Of a stretch of DNA of 64,000 bases, positions 1 to 8,698 are shown one piece after another. The position numbers were made by a program, and so were the translations under genes. The number at the start of each line of letters is the position of its first letter. Positions within the stretch are counted from its first letter, which is position 1. The stretch covers positions 1,178,001 through 1,242,000 of the forward strand of contig NZ_CP007139.1 of NCBI RefSeq assembly GCF_000724625.1, written 5' to 3'. The notes under the pieces were generated by a model. That model saw only the letters and a program-made list of their open reading frames with translations. It was not told the origin of the DNA and made no database searches. Source of the DNA: Fimbriimonas ginsengisoli Gsoil 348. Lineage in GTDB: Bacteria > Armatimonadota > Fimbriimonadia > Fimbriimonadales > Fimbriimonadaceae.

Positions 1-2
1 TC

Positions 3-1640
3 ATCCAAACCCGATCCCTGGAAGCGGCGGTTGGCGGCCCAACCCGCGCCACCCGGCCTCCAGAAGGGGTCCGCGAAGTGCTCAATACGGCGATCGAACC
101 GACCCTCCTCGAAGGAAGCTCCCCCGTCGCCGTCTCCGTCGCCCCCGACGGCAAGACCCTGTACGTGGCCAACGCGGACAATAACGACGTCCTCGTCGCC
201 GATATCTCCGATCCTAAGACGACAACCATTCAAGGCTTCATCCCCACGGGTTGGTATCCCACCGCCGTCGCCGCTGGCGAGTCCCAGCTATACGTTGCCG
301 TCGGTAAAGGTCTCCACTCTCGCGCCAATTACCCGAGCAAGGTCGCCAATCCGGAAGAGGGAAGGCAGGGTCAAAAATTCGACTACACCGGTAACTGCTT
401 CGAAGGGTACGTCAGCGCGATTCCAATCGGGAGCGCCCCGGCGCTCACCGCTTGGACCCGGCAGGTACGGGCCAACATCCCGTTCCGGGTCGACAACGTC
501 TTGCGCACCGCCGCGAAGAGCGATTCGATCGTTCCCGACGCCACCAACAAGCCGTCTCCCATCGACCACGTCCTCTACGTGATCATGGAAAACCGCACGT
601 ACGATCAGGTGTTTGGCGACATGAAGGAAGGGAACGGCGAACCGTATCTCTGCATGTACGGCGAGAAAGTAACGCCGAACCGCCACAAGCTCGCCCGCGA
701 ATACACCCTGCTGGACAACCTCTACTGCAACGGCGAAGTGAGCTACGACGGCCATAGCTGGTGCGACGGGGCGATCGCGACGGATGAGATGCAGAAGCAG
801 TGGACCTCCGGCTACTCCGACCACGGCGATATCGTCAATGGGGAAGAGCTTCAGGTTCCCGCCGCCGGCTACCTCTGGGACCTGGCCCGCCGTCATGGAC
901 TCTCCGTAAAGGCGTACGGCGAGGGAGACTCCGACTATCTGGGCGGCCATGCCGTCCCGGTCGATAGTCGCGGCACCTGGTCCGAGGGACGCGATATGAA
1001 CCGCGTGGATGGCTGGATCAAGGATCTTCACAAAGCGGAAACCACCGGGAAGTTGCCCAGCTTCATGATCATGTCGCTTGGCGAGGACCACACCAGCGGT
1101 ACCCGGCCCGGTTCCTTCACTCCGGAGGCGTGCGTGGCGAGCAACGACGTCGCCATCGGCAAGATCATCGCCGCCGCCAGCCGGAGCAAGTTCTGGAAAT
1201 CCACCGCGATCTTCTTCGTGGAGGACGACGCTCAAGACGGCCCCGACCACGTGGACGCTCACCGAACGTTCGGCCTCGTCGTTAGCCCGTGGGTCAAGCG
1301 TCACGCCGTCGACCATACGATGTACAGCCAAGTGAGCATGGTACGGACCATCGAACTCCTCCTCGGCCTCCCGCCGATGACCCAGTACGATGCCGCCGCC
1401 ACCCCCATGTTTGGAGTCTTCGGTCGAAAAGCCGACACCACCCCCTACCAACCGGCCCCCGCCCAAGTCGACCTCCAAGCCAAGAACTCCCCCAAAGCCC
1501 CCGGCGCCAAGGAATCGATGGCGATGAACCTGACGGAATACGACAAAGCCCCCGCCGACGCCCTAAACCAAATCCTCTGGGCCGCCGCCAAAGGCCCCAA
1601 CGTCCCCTACCCCGCCCTCCACCGAACGTTTGGAAAGTAG
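3..1640 (+). CDS. Phosphoesterase (alkaline phosphatase-like) with beta-propeller repeats, 5' end outside window
   Basis: The frame is open to the left edge, so the true start lies upstream. The first in-frame start-like codon is GTG at 78. The N-terminal part has YVTN/YncE-type beta-propeller strands (VAPDGKTLYVANADNND, then VAAGESQLYVAVG). The rest, from about residue 165 of the visible part, is a PF04185-type phosphoesterase domain: the MENRTYDQVFGD segment and the DDAQDGPDHVDAHRT segment are the metal-site regions of the family. Such proteins are secreted or periplasmic phosphodi/monoesterases; substrate unknown. It ends two bases before a REP-like palindrome, and the next gene converges on it. 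Family assignment is firm, function is not. Confidence 0.88.
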   Translation: MQTRSLEAAVGGPTRATRPPEGVREVLNTAIEPTLLEGSSPVAVSVAPDGKTLYVANADNNDVLVADISDPKTTTIQGFIPTGWYPTAVAAGESQLYVAVGKGLHSRANYPSKVANPEEGRQGQKFDYTGNCFEGYVSAIPIGSAPALTAWTRQVRANIPFRVDNVLRTAAKSDSIVPDATNKPSPIDHVLYVIMENRTYDQVFGDMKEGNGEPYLCMYGEKVTPNRHKLAREYTLLDNLYCNGEVSYDGHSWCDGAIATDEMQKQWTSGYSDHGDIVNGEELQVPAAGYLWDLARRHGLSVKAYGEGDSDYLGGHAVPVDSRGTWSEGRDMNRVDGWIKDLHKAETTGKLPSFMIMSLGEDHTSGTRPGSFTPEACVASNDVAIGKIIAAASRSKFWKSTAIFFVEDDAQDGPDHVDAHRTFGLVVSPWVKRHAVDHTMYSQVSMVRTIELLLGLPPMTQYDAAATPMFGVFGRKADTTPYQPAPAQVDLQAKNSPKAPGAKESMAMNLTEYDKAPADALNQILWAAAKGPNVPYPALHRTFGK

Positions 1641-1642
1641 AA

Positions 1643-1668
1643 ACGTAGCATCGGCTCCCAGCCGATGA
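1643..1668 (+). repeat. REP-like palindromic element, copy 1
   Basis: A hairpin (CATCGGCT / AGCCGATG around CCC at 1649-1667) preceded by ACGTAG begins two bases after the stop codon of the upstream gene. The same 26-base unit, with one base changed, starts directly after another stop codon at 42141, followed there by an inverted copy. Dispersed post-stop palindromes of this kind are typical REP elements. Confidence 0.7.
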
Positions 1669-1700
1669 ACCCCACGGCCATCCTTAGTCCGGTGAAAGGG

Positions 1701-1721
1701 CCAGGGGCAGGATGCCCCTGG
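1701..1721. terminator. Short perfect hairpin between convergent genes
   Basis: CCAGGGGCA pairs with TGCCCCTGG (9 bp, 3-nt loop GGA). It lies between convergent genes and could act as a bidirectional terminator, although no T-tract follows. It may equally be part of the repeat-rich spacer. Confidence 0.4.
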
Positions 1722-1727
1722 GACCCA

Positions 1728-1879
1728 CTGGCTTGATGGTCATCAACCAAATAGATTGACGAAACAGATTCACCCGTAGCCCGAGGATTTATCCCCGGTA
1801 GAACCTTGAACCGCGGCTAAAGCCACGGGCTACGGGCAAGATGAATGTCAACCCAATTTGTCAATGACCATGAAGCCAG
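1728..1879. repeat. Nested inverted repeat, 152 bp
   Basis: The outer arms 1728-1743 and 1864-1879 are complementary at 15 of 16 positions. Inside them, 1773-1783 (CCCGTAGCCCG) and 1826-1836 (CGGGCTACGGG) are exact reverse complements. The whole stretch could fold into one long hairpin. It holds no open frame of interest and looks like a small non-coding repeat unit. The 378-base gap 1641-2018 otherwise shows nothing recognisable. Confidence 0.55.
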
Positions 1880-2018
1880 TGCCACGTTACGCGTACCGCA
1901 TTGCCCCCACTAGTATCGAACGTGTCGAGTTCCGTAGGCTATGAAAACCCCAGCGCGTTCATTGCCATGTTCCGGGAGGCGTTCGGAACGACTCCCGGCA
2001 TCTAGTTCAAAGATCCCC

Positions 2019-4199
2019 CTAGTGGGGACCGTTGATCCGCTTCAGCTCCCGCATTAGGAAGTCGATGTTTGTGAACGGGTCGCCCCCGGTTCGCTTCCAG
2101 CGAACTCGACCCTGCGCGTCGATCAGGATCGTCGAGTGCAGCTCTAACTCTTCGAAGTCGTCGTACGATGCGTACCGGCGAGCGTTCTCATGGTTTCGGT
2201 CGGATAGCAGTTGAAGTCCAAGTTTGCCCAGCTTCATCGACTCCTTGTTCTTGGCCGGCGGCGTACTGCTCACCGCCAAGACGACGGTGTCTTCCTTGAG
2301 GAGATCGGCCGCCCGCTCGTTGATCTTCTCCAGTTGCTCCACGCAGTGAACGCACCCCTCGTTTAAGTAGAAGACGAGGAGCACGTTCTTCCCTCGATAA
2401 TTTTCGAGCCTGACCGGTTTCCCATTCACGTCGAGGCACTCCAACTTCGGCGCGGCGAACGGCGCCCAGTTGCTTGGACCGTAGCTAGCCAGTTCTTCGG
2501 GTCGGTAAGGTCGCTCTGCTCCCGGGGTACGGGCAATCGGCGTCGCGTTCAATCCCAGTGCCCGTACCTCAGCCAGCCATCTCAGGCCAGGGTCGGCTCC
2601 CGACCACTCGTATTCCAATCTTCCCGCGTACTCCCGAGCCTTGTCTTTATCGCCCGCCAAGTTCCAAGCGCGAGCCAGTCCGGCGAGGGTGAATCCATCG
2701 TTCGCCTCGTTTTTCAGCGCCCGTTCGTACGCCTCGATTGCCAAACGGGCATCGCCCCTTCGAAGGTGTAGATCGCCGACCAGCCGCATGATCGGCCACG
2801 GCATATCGGGCGGGTCGTTCGAATATTGGTGCTTGTCGCGTAGGGTTTGTTCAGTTGCGGCTGCTTCCAAAAGCAGCCGCTGCCCGTCCAGCGAATTTCC
2901 TTCGGCAAGAAGCACTTCCCCCTCGGCAGCCTTGAGGTGGAGCGAGAACCAGCTTTCCGCTTCCTTCTCCTTTTCGGCCAGCTTATGGACTGCGGCCTGA
3001 AATTCGGCGAGCCTTTCTCGCGCCGCGCGCGACTCCCCTTTCCCGGTGAGCGCGATCGTCTCCGCGAACGCTCGGAAAGCCTGGCTGTAATCGTCGGCCG
3101 GCCATCCGATCGTTCCTGGTTTCAGGATCTCATCCCATCGCTGGAACTTGATGTGCGCTCGCGCCAATGCGATGACCCCCTGGTCGCTGAATCCGGCCGC
3201 CGCCTCTTCCTTGTTCTCCGGGTCAGTCGGCGCGCTCATCAGGTCTTGCCCTCCCCGAATGCTGGCGGCCGCCATTCCTAGCTGTTCTTGCAGGTAGCAG
3301 AGATAGTTTCGGTTATGCGAGTAGTTCCACGTTTCGTACGGCAGGGCGAGCCGGTCGTTCATGTACCGAAGCTCGGTACGAGTGGCGGCGTCCATCGCTC
3401 GCGCCGCCTCGTGCCACATGCCGATCTTGCTGTAGGCGTGCCCCGGCATGTGTAGCGCATGGCCGATGCCCGGCGCGGAAGCGCCGTATAACCGGCAGCT
3501 CTGAAGCGCCTGCACCGCGTCCACGTCGTCCCAGTTATGGATTCGAGCGTGGTGCGCGCCAGGATGCATCGGATTCTTGGCAAGCACCTGCTGTATGATC
3601 AGCTCGTTCGCGTAGGCGCTTCCCTGGCCGATGTTGTAAAGCCCAAGCAGCGCCTTGGCCTCGAGGTCGTCGGGGAACTTAAGAACGATCTCTTGCAGTC
3701 GGCGGGAGAGGATTTTGAACCGTTCCTTTTCTCCGGGAGCGTACGCCTCGTTCCATGCCTCGATATACAATCGCTCCCGCTCGGAGACAGAATCCTTCCT
3801 CTTCATCGCCTCTTTGAGAAAGTCGCGATACCGCTGGTATTGCGGGCTAGCGACATCCCCGGAAACGAACCAAGTCAACCCGGTCCGGGCCAATCCCCAA
3901 TAGGCCATCGCGCAATCGGGATCCAACTTGAGACACCAGCGGAAAGAGCGCTCGGCTTCCTCAAACCAGAAACTGTGCAGTAACGCCTCGCCCTGGTTGA
4001 ACCACAACTGAACTTCGGCGTTCTTCGCGGTCACTGGGAAAGGGGTGTCGCCGATCCCTTCCATCTTCCAAGGCTTCGTGCGCATCCCTGAATCAAACGC
4101 CGCCCCATGGCTGGAGTGGCCTGGTGAAGGTCCGTCGTCCGCAAGTACGGTCGCAGCTAAAAACGTCGAGAATGCGATAAGAAAAAGTGTTCGCGTCAT
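2019..4199 (-). CDS. Secreted TPR protein with C-terminal thioredoxin-fold (redoxin) domain
   Basis: 726 residues from ATG 4199; a TTG four codons upstream is less likely because the signal peptide (MTRTLFLIAFSTFLAATVLA) begins at the ATG. The middle is a long TPR array (segments such as ALLHSFWFEEAERSFRWCLK, LAIEAYERALKNEANDGF) with invariant-looking helix pairs. The last 150 residues are an AhpC/TSA-like redoxin domain with GCVHC where the redox CxxC sits, preceded by NVLLVFYLNE. Likely an exported or periplasmic thiol-disulfide or peroxiredoxin-like protein carried on a TPR scaffold; its partner is unknown. Monocistronic as far as the sequence shows. Confidence 0.85.
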   Translation of the reverse strand: MTRTLFLIAFSTFLAATVLADDGPSPGHSSHGAAFDSGMRTKPWKMEGIGDTPFPVTAKNAEVQLWFNQGEALLHSFWFEEAERSFRWCLKLDPDCAMAYWGLARTGLTWFVSGDVASPQYQRYRDFLKEAMKRKDSVSERERLYIEAWNEAYAPGEKERFKILSRRLQEIVLKFPDDLEAKALLGLYNIGQGSAYANELIIQQVLAKNPMHPGAHHARIHNWDDVDAVQALQSCRLYGASAPGIGHALHMPGHAYSKIGMWHEAARAMDAATRTELRYMNDRLALPYETWNYSHNRNYLCYLQEQLGMAAASIRGGQDLMSAPTDPENKEEAAAGFSDQGVIALARAHIKFQRWDEILKPGTIGWPADDYSQAFRAFAETIALTGKGESRAARERLAEFQAAVHKLAEKEKEAESWFSLHLKAAEGEVLLAEGNSLDGQRLLLEAAATEQTLRDKHQYSNDPPDMPWPIMRLVGDLHLRRGDARLAIEAYERALKNEANDGFTLAGLARAWNLAGDKDKAREYAGRLEYEWSGADPGLRWLAEVRALGLNATPIARTPGAERPYRPEELASYGPSNWAPFAAPKLECLDVNGKPVRLENYRGKNVLLVFYLNEGCVHCVEQLEKINERAADLLKEDTVVLAVSSTPPAKNKESMKLGKLGLQLLSDRNHENARRYASYDDFEELELHSTILIDAQGRVRWKRTGGDPFTNIDFLMRELKRINGPH

Positions 4200-4481
4200 T
4201 GGGAGCCACAAGAACGGTGTTCCGTCCGGTATCCGAAATGCCGGACCGCCGGTCTCCGGTTCCCACCAAATTCGGCCCTGAGAAATAAGTCCCGTTCACT
4301 CCATCGCACGATGCCGACAAACGGGGAAGAAACACCGTGCTTTCCCGTTGTCCGGCATTGAGCCAGGGTGCGGCGGTCCTAATTATTGTTATATATGGGC
4401 AATTAACAGTGATCTCTTGGGAGGGTCCTGGGCCTTTATTAATTTATCGGCAGTTACACCATCTGGCGCGTAAACCCTCGC

Positions 4482-4487
4482 TATAAT
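4482..4487 (+). promoter_or_regulatory. TATAAT -10 box just upstream of lipoprotein start
   Basis: A consensus TATAAT ends 10 nt before ATG 4498, placing the transcript start about 4 nt before the codon. No clear -35 box and no Shine-Dalgarno. It overlaps the alternative ATG at 4486, which argues for 4498 as the start. Part of a recurring near-leaderless pattern in this window. Confidence 0.45.
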
Positions 4488-4497
4488 GCCGGGCGTA

Positions 4498-6243
4498 ATG
4501 CGTCCTAACACTTTCTGGATTTGCGTGTTTCTTCTCGCACTTTTCGCAGTTGGATGCGGCGGCGGTTCCGGTGGTTCGAGCGGTACGCCCTCTGCCAATC
4601 ACTGGACGATCGGCGCTGGTGGCGGAACCTTCCAAACGTCGGCGAACGAAGTCCGCCTCGACGTTCCGGCTGGATCGGTTTCCACAGACACGCCCGTTAC
4701 CGCCACCAAACTCGGCTCGGTGACAAACGCGCCCGCGGGAACGGTCTACGTAGCCGGAACCGGCTGGTCATTCACCCACGTGACTTTCTCCACCCCGGCG
4801 ACGCTTACCATGACGATCCCTCTCGGTACGCCGCTCGATGCGCTCAAAATCTATCGCCGCGCCGATGGCTCCGCCGAATGGACGCCGGTGACGACGACGA
4901 TAAGCGTCGCCGACCACACCGCCACCACCCAGATCTCCTCTTTCTCCAGTTACGCTCTCTTTACTCCGGCGGGCTCCGGCTGGACCTGGACCAGCGCGGG
5001 TGGAACGTTTACATTCAGCAACCTGACCGTTACGCTCCCGGCGGCCGCCGTATCCACATCGGTCGAGGTTCAGCCTCGCCGCACACTCATCAACTTCGCG
5101 CCGCCGACCGGTTGGGTCGCCGTCGCGGACGCCACCTTCGACCTGGGATCCTCCAACACCTCACTGACAACGGCGACCGCGTTTACCGTCGGCTTGTCCT
5201 ACACCTCGGGCGCCGTTCCGTTCGCGAAGCGAGCGAACATCAGGATCTTCCACAAGGTAAACGCTGCAGCCGAATGGGTACCGCTGCCCACCACCTCGGA
5301 CGTTCCAAACCTTAAGGTCTCCGGAACGGCTACGACGCTCGGCACTTTTGCCGCCTTCTACCCGGCCCCTGCACAGACCTCTCTCTATTGGGTGGAGCAG
5401 CGAAGGCTTGGGGAGGACACTTTCCTCGACGTCTACGGCGCTAACGCCGGTGGAAGTGAAACGAAACTCTATTCGCCGTCTCAACGGCAGGGACCGGCCC
5501 AACTCCGTACCAATACATTTCGATGGTCGGACAAGAGCTTCCTTGGCCTCGAATTCGTCAACTCGACCGACACCTATCTGATGTCGTACAACGTCGAGAC
5601 CGGCGTCTCCACTCGTCTCTTCCTTATCCCGCACGAAGCCGGTACGTACATCAGTTCCGCGGAGCTGGTGCGAGCCAATCGAATCGCGGCATCCGACGAC
5701 TACCTTCTTCAGATCTCCCAGCGCAACCCGACAACCGGCGCGAATCGGGACCAGCTGCTCCTGTACCGGAATGGCTCTACCGAACCTCGCGTGCTGATGA
5801 GTCGAGATCACCGGGACGGAGAGGCGGCTGCGTTCATGCGTCCTTGGGATATCGCCGCCGATGGCCGGGCGCTTGCTACCACATCCGACGGGTTGGTGAT
5901 GTTCACCGACAACTCGCAAGTGGTGCTGGTCCCCGCCGCCCTCGGTCCGAGTGAGGCGTACTTCAGCCCAAGCGGCGAGCGAGTTCTGTTCTTCCAGCAG
6001 AATGCGACCGAGTCCCTGTGGCGTGTGGATACGTTGGCCACTTCGACGACCGTCACCATTCCCGGCCTGGACAACGCCAACCGCGTCCGCTGGTCGGCTG
6101 ACGACAACCACGTCATCTCCGCGGTGTACTCGGGCAACGACCGTCAGATCAACCAAGTCGACACCGTCACCGGCGCCGCCTCCCTAATCACCACCGCCGG
6201 CCCCCACTCCACGAGCTTCATCAACGACGTAGGAGTTCGCTAA
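4498..6243 (+). CDS. Lipoprotein with ZU5-like and beta-propeller regions
   Basis: 581 residues. A lipoprotein signal ends in A-V-G-C with the lipidated Cys at residue 20, followed by a Gly/Ser linker. Residues about 45-150 and 160-265 look like two repeats of a ZU5-type all-beta module (VPAGSVSTDTPVT..., then LPAAAVSTSVEVQP...), each followed by a stretch about user-like 'YRRADGSAEW' or 'HKVNAAAEW' strands. From residue 290 to the end there are six or so TolB-like propeller blades (WSDKSFLGLEF, PWDIAADGRALAT, RVRWSADDNHVIS). Surface-exposed, function unknown. ATG 4486 is an alternative start. A strong terminator follows. Confidence 0.8.
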   Translation: MRPNTFWICVFLLALFAVGCGGGSGGSSGTPSANHWTIGAGGGTFQTSANEVRLDVPAGSVSTDTPVTATKLGSVTNAPAGTVYVAGTGWSFTHVTFSTPATLTMTIPLGTPLDALKIYRRADGSAEWTPVTTTISVADHTATTQISSFSSYALFTPAGSGWTWTSAGGTFTFSNLTVTLPAAAVSTSVEVQPRRTLINFAPPTGWVAVADATFDLGSSNTSLTTATAFTVGLSYTSGAVPFAKRANIRIFHKVNAAAEWVPLPTTSDVPNLKVSGTATTLGTFAAFYPAPAQTSLYWVEQRRLGEDTFLDVYGANAGGSETKLYSPSQRQGPAQLRTNTFRWSDKSFLGLEFVNSTDTYLMSYNVETGVSTRLFLIPHEAGTYISSAELVRANRIAASDDYLLQISQRNPTTGANRDQLLLYRNGSTEPRVLMSRDHRDGEAAAFMRPWDIAADGRALATTSDGLVMFTDNSQVVLVPAALGPSEAYFSPSGERVLFFQQNATESLWRVDTLATSTTVTIPGLDNANRVRWSADDNHVISAVYSGNDRQINQVDTVTGAASLITTAGPHSTSFINDVGVR

Positions 6244-6250
6244 CCAATCG

Positions 6251-6280
6251 CCCAAGGGCCCCTTTCCGAGGGGCCTTGGG
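6251..6280 (+). terminator. Intrinsic terminator-like hairpin
   Basis: CCCAAGGGCCCCT (6251-6263) pairs with AGGGGCCTTGGG (6269-6280) with one bulged G and loop TTCCG. It starts 7 nt after the lipoprotein stop codon. The 3' side is TCTGCC rather than a T-run, so efficiency is uncertain. Confidence 0.65.
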
Positions 6281-6460
6281 TCTGCCGGGGAATTGCCCTC
6301 TTTCGCCCCTCCCTTCCTCGTCCGATTTTCGAGGCAGGGAGGATCTGTCGTCGATTCCTGGGTCGATTACGCCACGCGGCCTTTGCAGCTTGAATGGGCC
6401 TGTTTGCCCGGCCGTCCCCTCGCTTCGCTTCCATCCCGAATTTCCATAAATAGAAATTCT

Positions 6461-6489
6461 TTGCGTATTCGATCTTTCTATGTTACACT
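6461..6489 (+). promoter_or_regulatory. Sigma-70-type promoter of the lacI-GH30 operon
   Basis: TTGCGT (6461-6466), a 17-nt spacer, then TACACT (6484-6489). The expected transcript start, near 6496, falls inside the left arm of the operator palindrome described next. Confidence 0.6.
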
Positions 6490-6528
6490 GCTAAAACGCT
6501 TGAGCAAGGGTGCTCAAAGGGTTTAGCA
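6489..6528 (+). promoter_or_regulatory. Operator-like palindrome overlapping RBS of the LacI-family gene
   Basis: Left arm TGCTAAAACGCTTGAGCA (6489-6506) and right arm TGCTCAAAGGGTTTAGCA (6511-6528) are reverse complements at 15 of 18 positions around a 4-nt centre. The palindrome overlaps the -10 box and initiation site, its right arm contains the likely ribosome binding site (AAAGGG, 7 nt before ATG 6529), and it ends one base before the start codon. LacI-family repressors bind such dyads, so autoregulation is the natural reading. Confidence 0.7.
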
Positions 6529-7575
6529 ATGTCGAACGCTTCGGAAAAACAAACGGGAAGAGCGACTCTTATCGAGGTCGCGACTCGTGCCGGCGTCTCG
6601 GCTACCACGGCTTCGCTGGTGCTCTCCGGAAAGGCTCGCAGTCGGCGAATCAGCGCGGATGCCCACTCCCGAGTGCAGCTCGCCGCCGAGGAGCTGAACT
6701 ATGCGCCCAACCTTTTGGTTCGGTCCCTTCGGCGCGGACGGACCCACATCGTCTCTTTCTACAATGCGTTCCGGACTCGTGAATCGCACGACATGTACAT
6801 GGACAAACTGTCGGCGGCGGTGGAGTACGCCGGCGGGACTCTCGGTTACGACATCCTCGTCCATTGCCGCTTCGGCCGCAGCCCGAAAGAGACGTACGAG
6901 TTCCTAAACGGAGGACTCGCGGATGGGGTTCTGCTCTTCGCCCCTCGCCTCGACGATCCGATGGTGGCGCTGCTCCGGCGGAGCAATCTGCCGGTGGTTC
7001 TCCTCAACACCCGCGATCCGCTAAGAGAATTTCCATCGGTGGCCGACGACGGATTAACCGGCATCACGTCGGTCGCCGAGGCGCTGGTCGGCGCTGGGCA
7101 CCGCCATATCGCCGCGGTTTCCAGCGAGGGGCCGACGGTTCGAGACGGCAACCTTCGAATTACCCGTTTGAAAACGGAACTTGGTCGACTCGGAGTCGAT
7201 CTCCCCGACGAACACATCTTCGACAGCGGCAAAGATTACGTGGAGCTCGTAACGAGGATTTTAAACACCGCGCCCCAGACGACCGCACTGTTCTGCTGGC
7301 ACGACCGGCTGGCTTATCAGGTCCTGGAAGCGTGCGAGATTCTCAAAATTTCTATTCCATCCCGCCTTAGCATCGTTGGCTACGATGGCCTTAGATGGCC
7401 CTCTTCAACCAGCCACACGGCGGCTTCCGTGCATGTTCAACTCGACCTCTTGGCCGAGCGAGGCATGCACCTTCTCGACCAGTACATTCAGGGCTATCAA
7501 GGACCGCTCCTCGAAGAGTCCATGCCCACTCTTTTCGATCCTGGGACCACGTTGCGTCCTCCTAAGCAATCTTAA
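6529..7575 (+). CDS. LacI-family transcriptional regulator
   Basis: 348 residues, the usual family length. Residues 12-60 form the LacI helix-turn-helix and hinge (ATLIEVATRAGVSATTASLVL, then DAHSRVQLAAEELNYAPNLL). Residues 70-340 are the periplasmic-binding-protein-like sensor domain with family landmarks GVLLFAPR, VGAGHRHIAAVS, TALFCWHDRLAYQ and SIVGYDGL. It is the first gene of a four-gene unit that ends with a GH30 hydrolase (gaps of 13, 10 and 14 nt), so the ligand is probably an oligosaccharide released from the GH30 substrate. The operator palindrome directly before its start suggests that it controls itself and the operon. Confidence 0.93.
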   Translation: MSNASEKQTGRATLIEVATRAGVSATTASLVLSGKARSRRISADAHSRVQLAAEELNYAPNLLVRSLRRGRTHIVSFYNAFRTRESHDMYMDKLSAAVEYAGGTLGYDILVHCRFGRSPKETYEFLNGGLADGVLLFAPRLDDPMVALLRRSNLPVVLLNTRDPLREFPSVADDGLTGITSVAEALVGAGHRHIAAVSSEGPTVRDGNLRITRLKTELGRLGVDLPDEHIFDSGKDYVELVTRILNTAPQTTALFCWHDRLAYQVLEACEILKISIPSRLSIVGYDGLRWPSSTSHTAASVHVQLDLLAERGMHLLDQYIQGYQGPLLEESMPTLFDPGTTLRPPKQS

Positions 7576-7588
7576 CGGAGAGATTCCT

Positions 7589-8383
7589 ATGAACCATCGC
7601 CATCAACGTCACTCGAGCGGTTTCACGCTCATCGAACTCCTCGTCGTCATCGCGATCATCGCGATCCTCGCCGCTATCCTGTTCCCGGTCTTCGCTCAGG
7701 CGAAGATGGCCGCTAAAAAGACGGCCGATCTGTCCGGCGTAAAGCAGTTGGCCCTCGGAATCGCCATGTACGGCGGCGACACCGACGATACGTACCCTTT
7801 CTGCTGGGGTTGGAACACGGAGTGGAAGCCTTGGCATCAACAGGTCGATCCCTACGTCAAGAACATCCCGATTTGGAAGTCGCCCGTCGACAACTGGGGT
7901 CGCGGCAATGAGGGAAGCGACGCCGGTTGTCTGACCGGTAAGCCCACTCGCGGAGTCACGTACTCGATGGCGTTCACCTGGCCGGCGTTCGGCAGCGCCA
8001 CCGGCGATTGGTGGGGTCCCAGTTCGGAAGGATGCCAGATGTCGGTGACCTGCGATTCCGGCGGCTCGAGCCAGACCGCGGTTCCCGCTCCGGCGTCGAC
8101 CATCTCCATCGCCCCGAGGCCGAACTGGTACCACCAGTGGTGCGAGGGATGGGCAACCGAAGTGTTCTTCAACTACGGTGAATTCAACATGAAGGGTGGC
8201 GGCGCGACCATGTTCAATGGCGGCGCAAACTACGGCTTGGCCGACGGCCACGCGAAGTTCCTGAAGAAAGACGCGACCCTCGCGCCTCAGGGAAGTCAGG
8301 CCACGACTCCGAAACCGTCCTACTGGCCGAACGATCCGGTGAACTGGCCGTGGCCCGTCGGAATGTGGGACAAGCGACAGTAG
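7589..8383 (+). CDS. Prepilin-type protein (type II pseudopilin-like, DUF1559-type layout)
   Basis: 264 residues from ATG 7589, preceded by GGAGAG at 7578-7583. A frame open further upstream (from 7376) only overlaps lacI and is not used. The N-terminus carries the prepilin peptidase site: SSG, then FTLIELLVVIAIIAILAAIL, with the +5 Glu, a hydrophobic helix and the conserved FPVFAQAK. The globular part is Trp/Gly rich, and GLADGHAKFLKK near residue 225 corresponds to the DGH segment of the planctomycete/armatimonad prepilin-like families. Probably an inner-membrane or surface pseudopilin. Its place between a LacI regulator and a glycosidase suggests a role in binding or processing the substrate. 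Confidence 0.88.
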   Translation: MNHRHQRHSSGFTLIELLVVIAIIAILAAILFPVFAQAKMAAKKTADLSGVKQLALGIAMYGGDTDDTYPFCWGWNTEWKPWHQQVDPYVKNIPIWKSPVDNWGRGNEGSDAGCLTGKPTRGVTYSMAFTWPAFGSATGDWWGPSSEGCQMSVTCDSGGSSQTAVPAPASTISIAPRPNWYHQWCEGWATEVFFNYGEFNMKGGGATMFNGGANYGLADGHAKFLKKDATLAPQGSQATTPKPSYWPNDPVNWPWPVGMWDKRQ

Positions 8384-8393
8384 GTTAGAGAAC

Positions 8394-8684
8394 ATGCAAG
8401 AGCGGATGAAGACTCCGATCGTTGTGGTTGCCGTCGTCCTCCTGGTCGCCATGGTTGGCTACCTAGGTTCGAAGGCGATGAAAACCGGCGACCTGGACCA
8501 GGGCCAGGTTCAATACACGCCGGGCAAGCCGCCATGGCTGGAGACCGACGCCGCCAAGCGGGGGCCAGGCGGGCCCCCGCCATCGTCGGCGGCGGCGCCG
8601 GGCGGAGCCACGTCGCCCGCAGCGGCCCCGCCGGGTGGCGGCCCGCCCGGCATGACGGCTCCGACCCTAGGCAGCGGCAAGTAA
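8394..8684 (+). CDS. Small single-pass membrane protein with Pro/Gly-rich tail
   Basis: 96 residues. One N-terminal membrane helix (residues 8-24, IVVVAVVLLVAMVGYLG), a short polar segment, then a low-complexity Pro/Gly/Ala tail of about 45 residues. It starts 10 nt after the prepilin-like gene and ends 14 nt before the GH30 gene, so it is co-transcribed with both. No known family recognised. The layout (anchor plus flexible linker) fits an accessory of the pseudopilin. Confidence 0.65.
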   Translation: MQERMKTPIVVVAVVLLVAMVGYLGSKAMKTGDLDQGQVQYTPGKPPWLETDAAKRGPGGPPPSSAAAPGGATSPAAAPPGGGPPGMTAPTLGSGK

Positions 8685-8698
8685 CATAAGACCCGTTA

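Noticed and set aside
288-1478. 396-codon minus-strand frame opposite the phosphoesterase
   Set aside because: Val/Gly/His-rich shadow; the plus frame has family motifs.
7376-7588. Upstream extension of the prepilin-like gene
   Set aside because: It overlaps the end of lacI, and the prepilin leader and RBS place the start at 7589.
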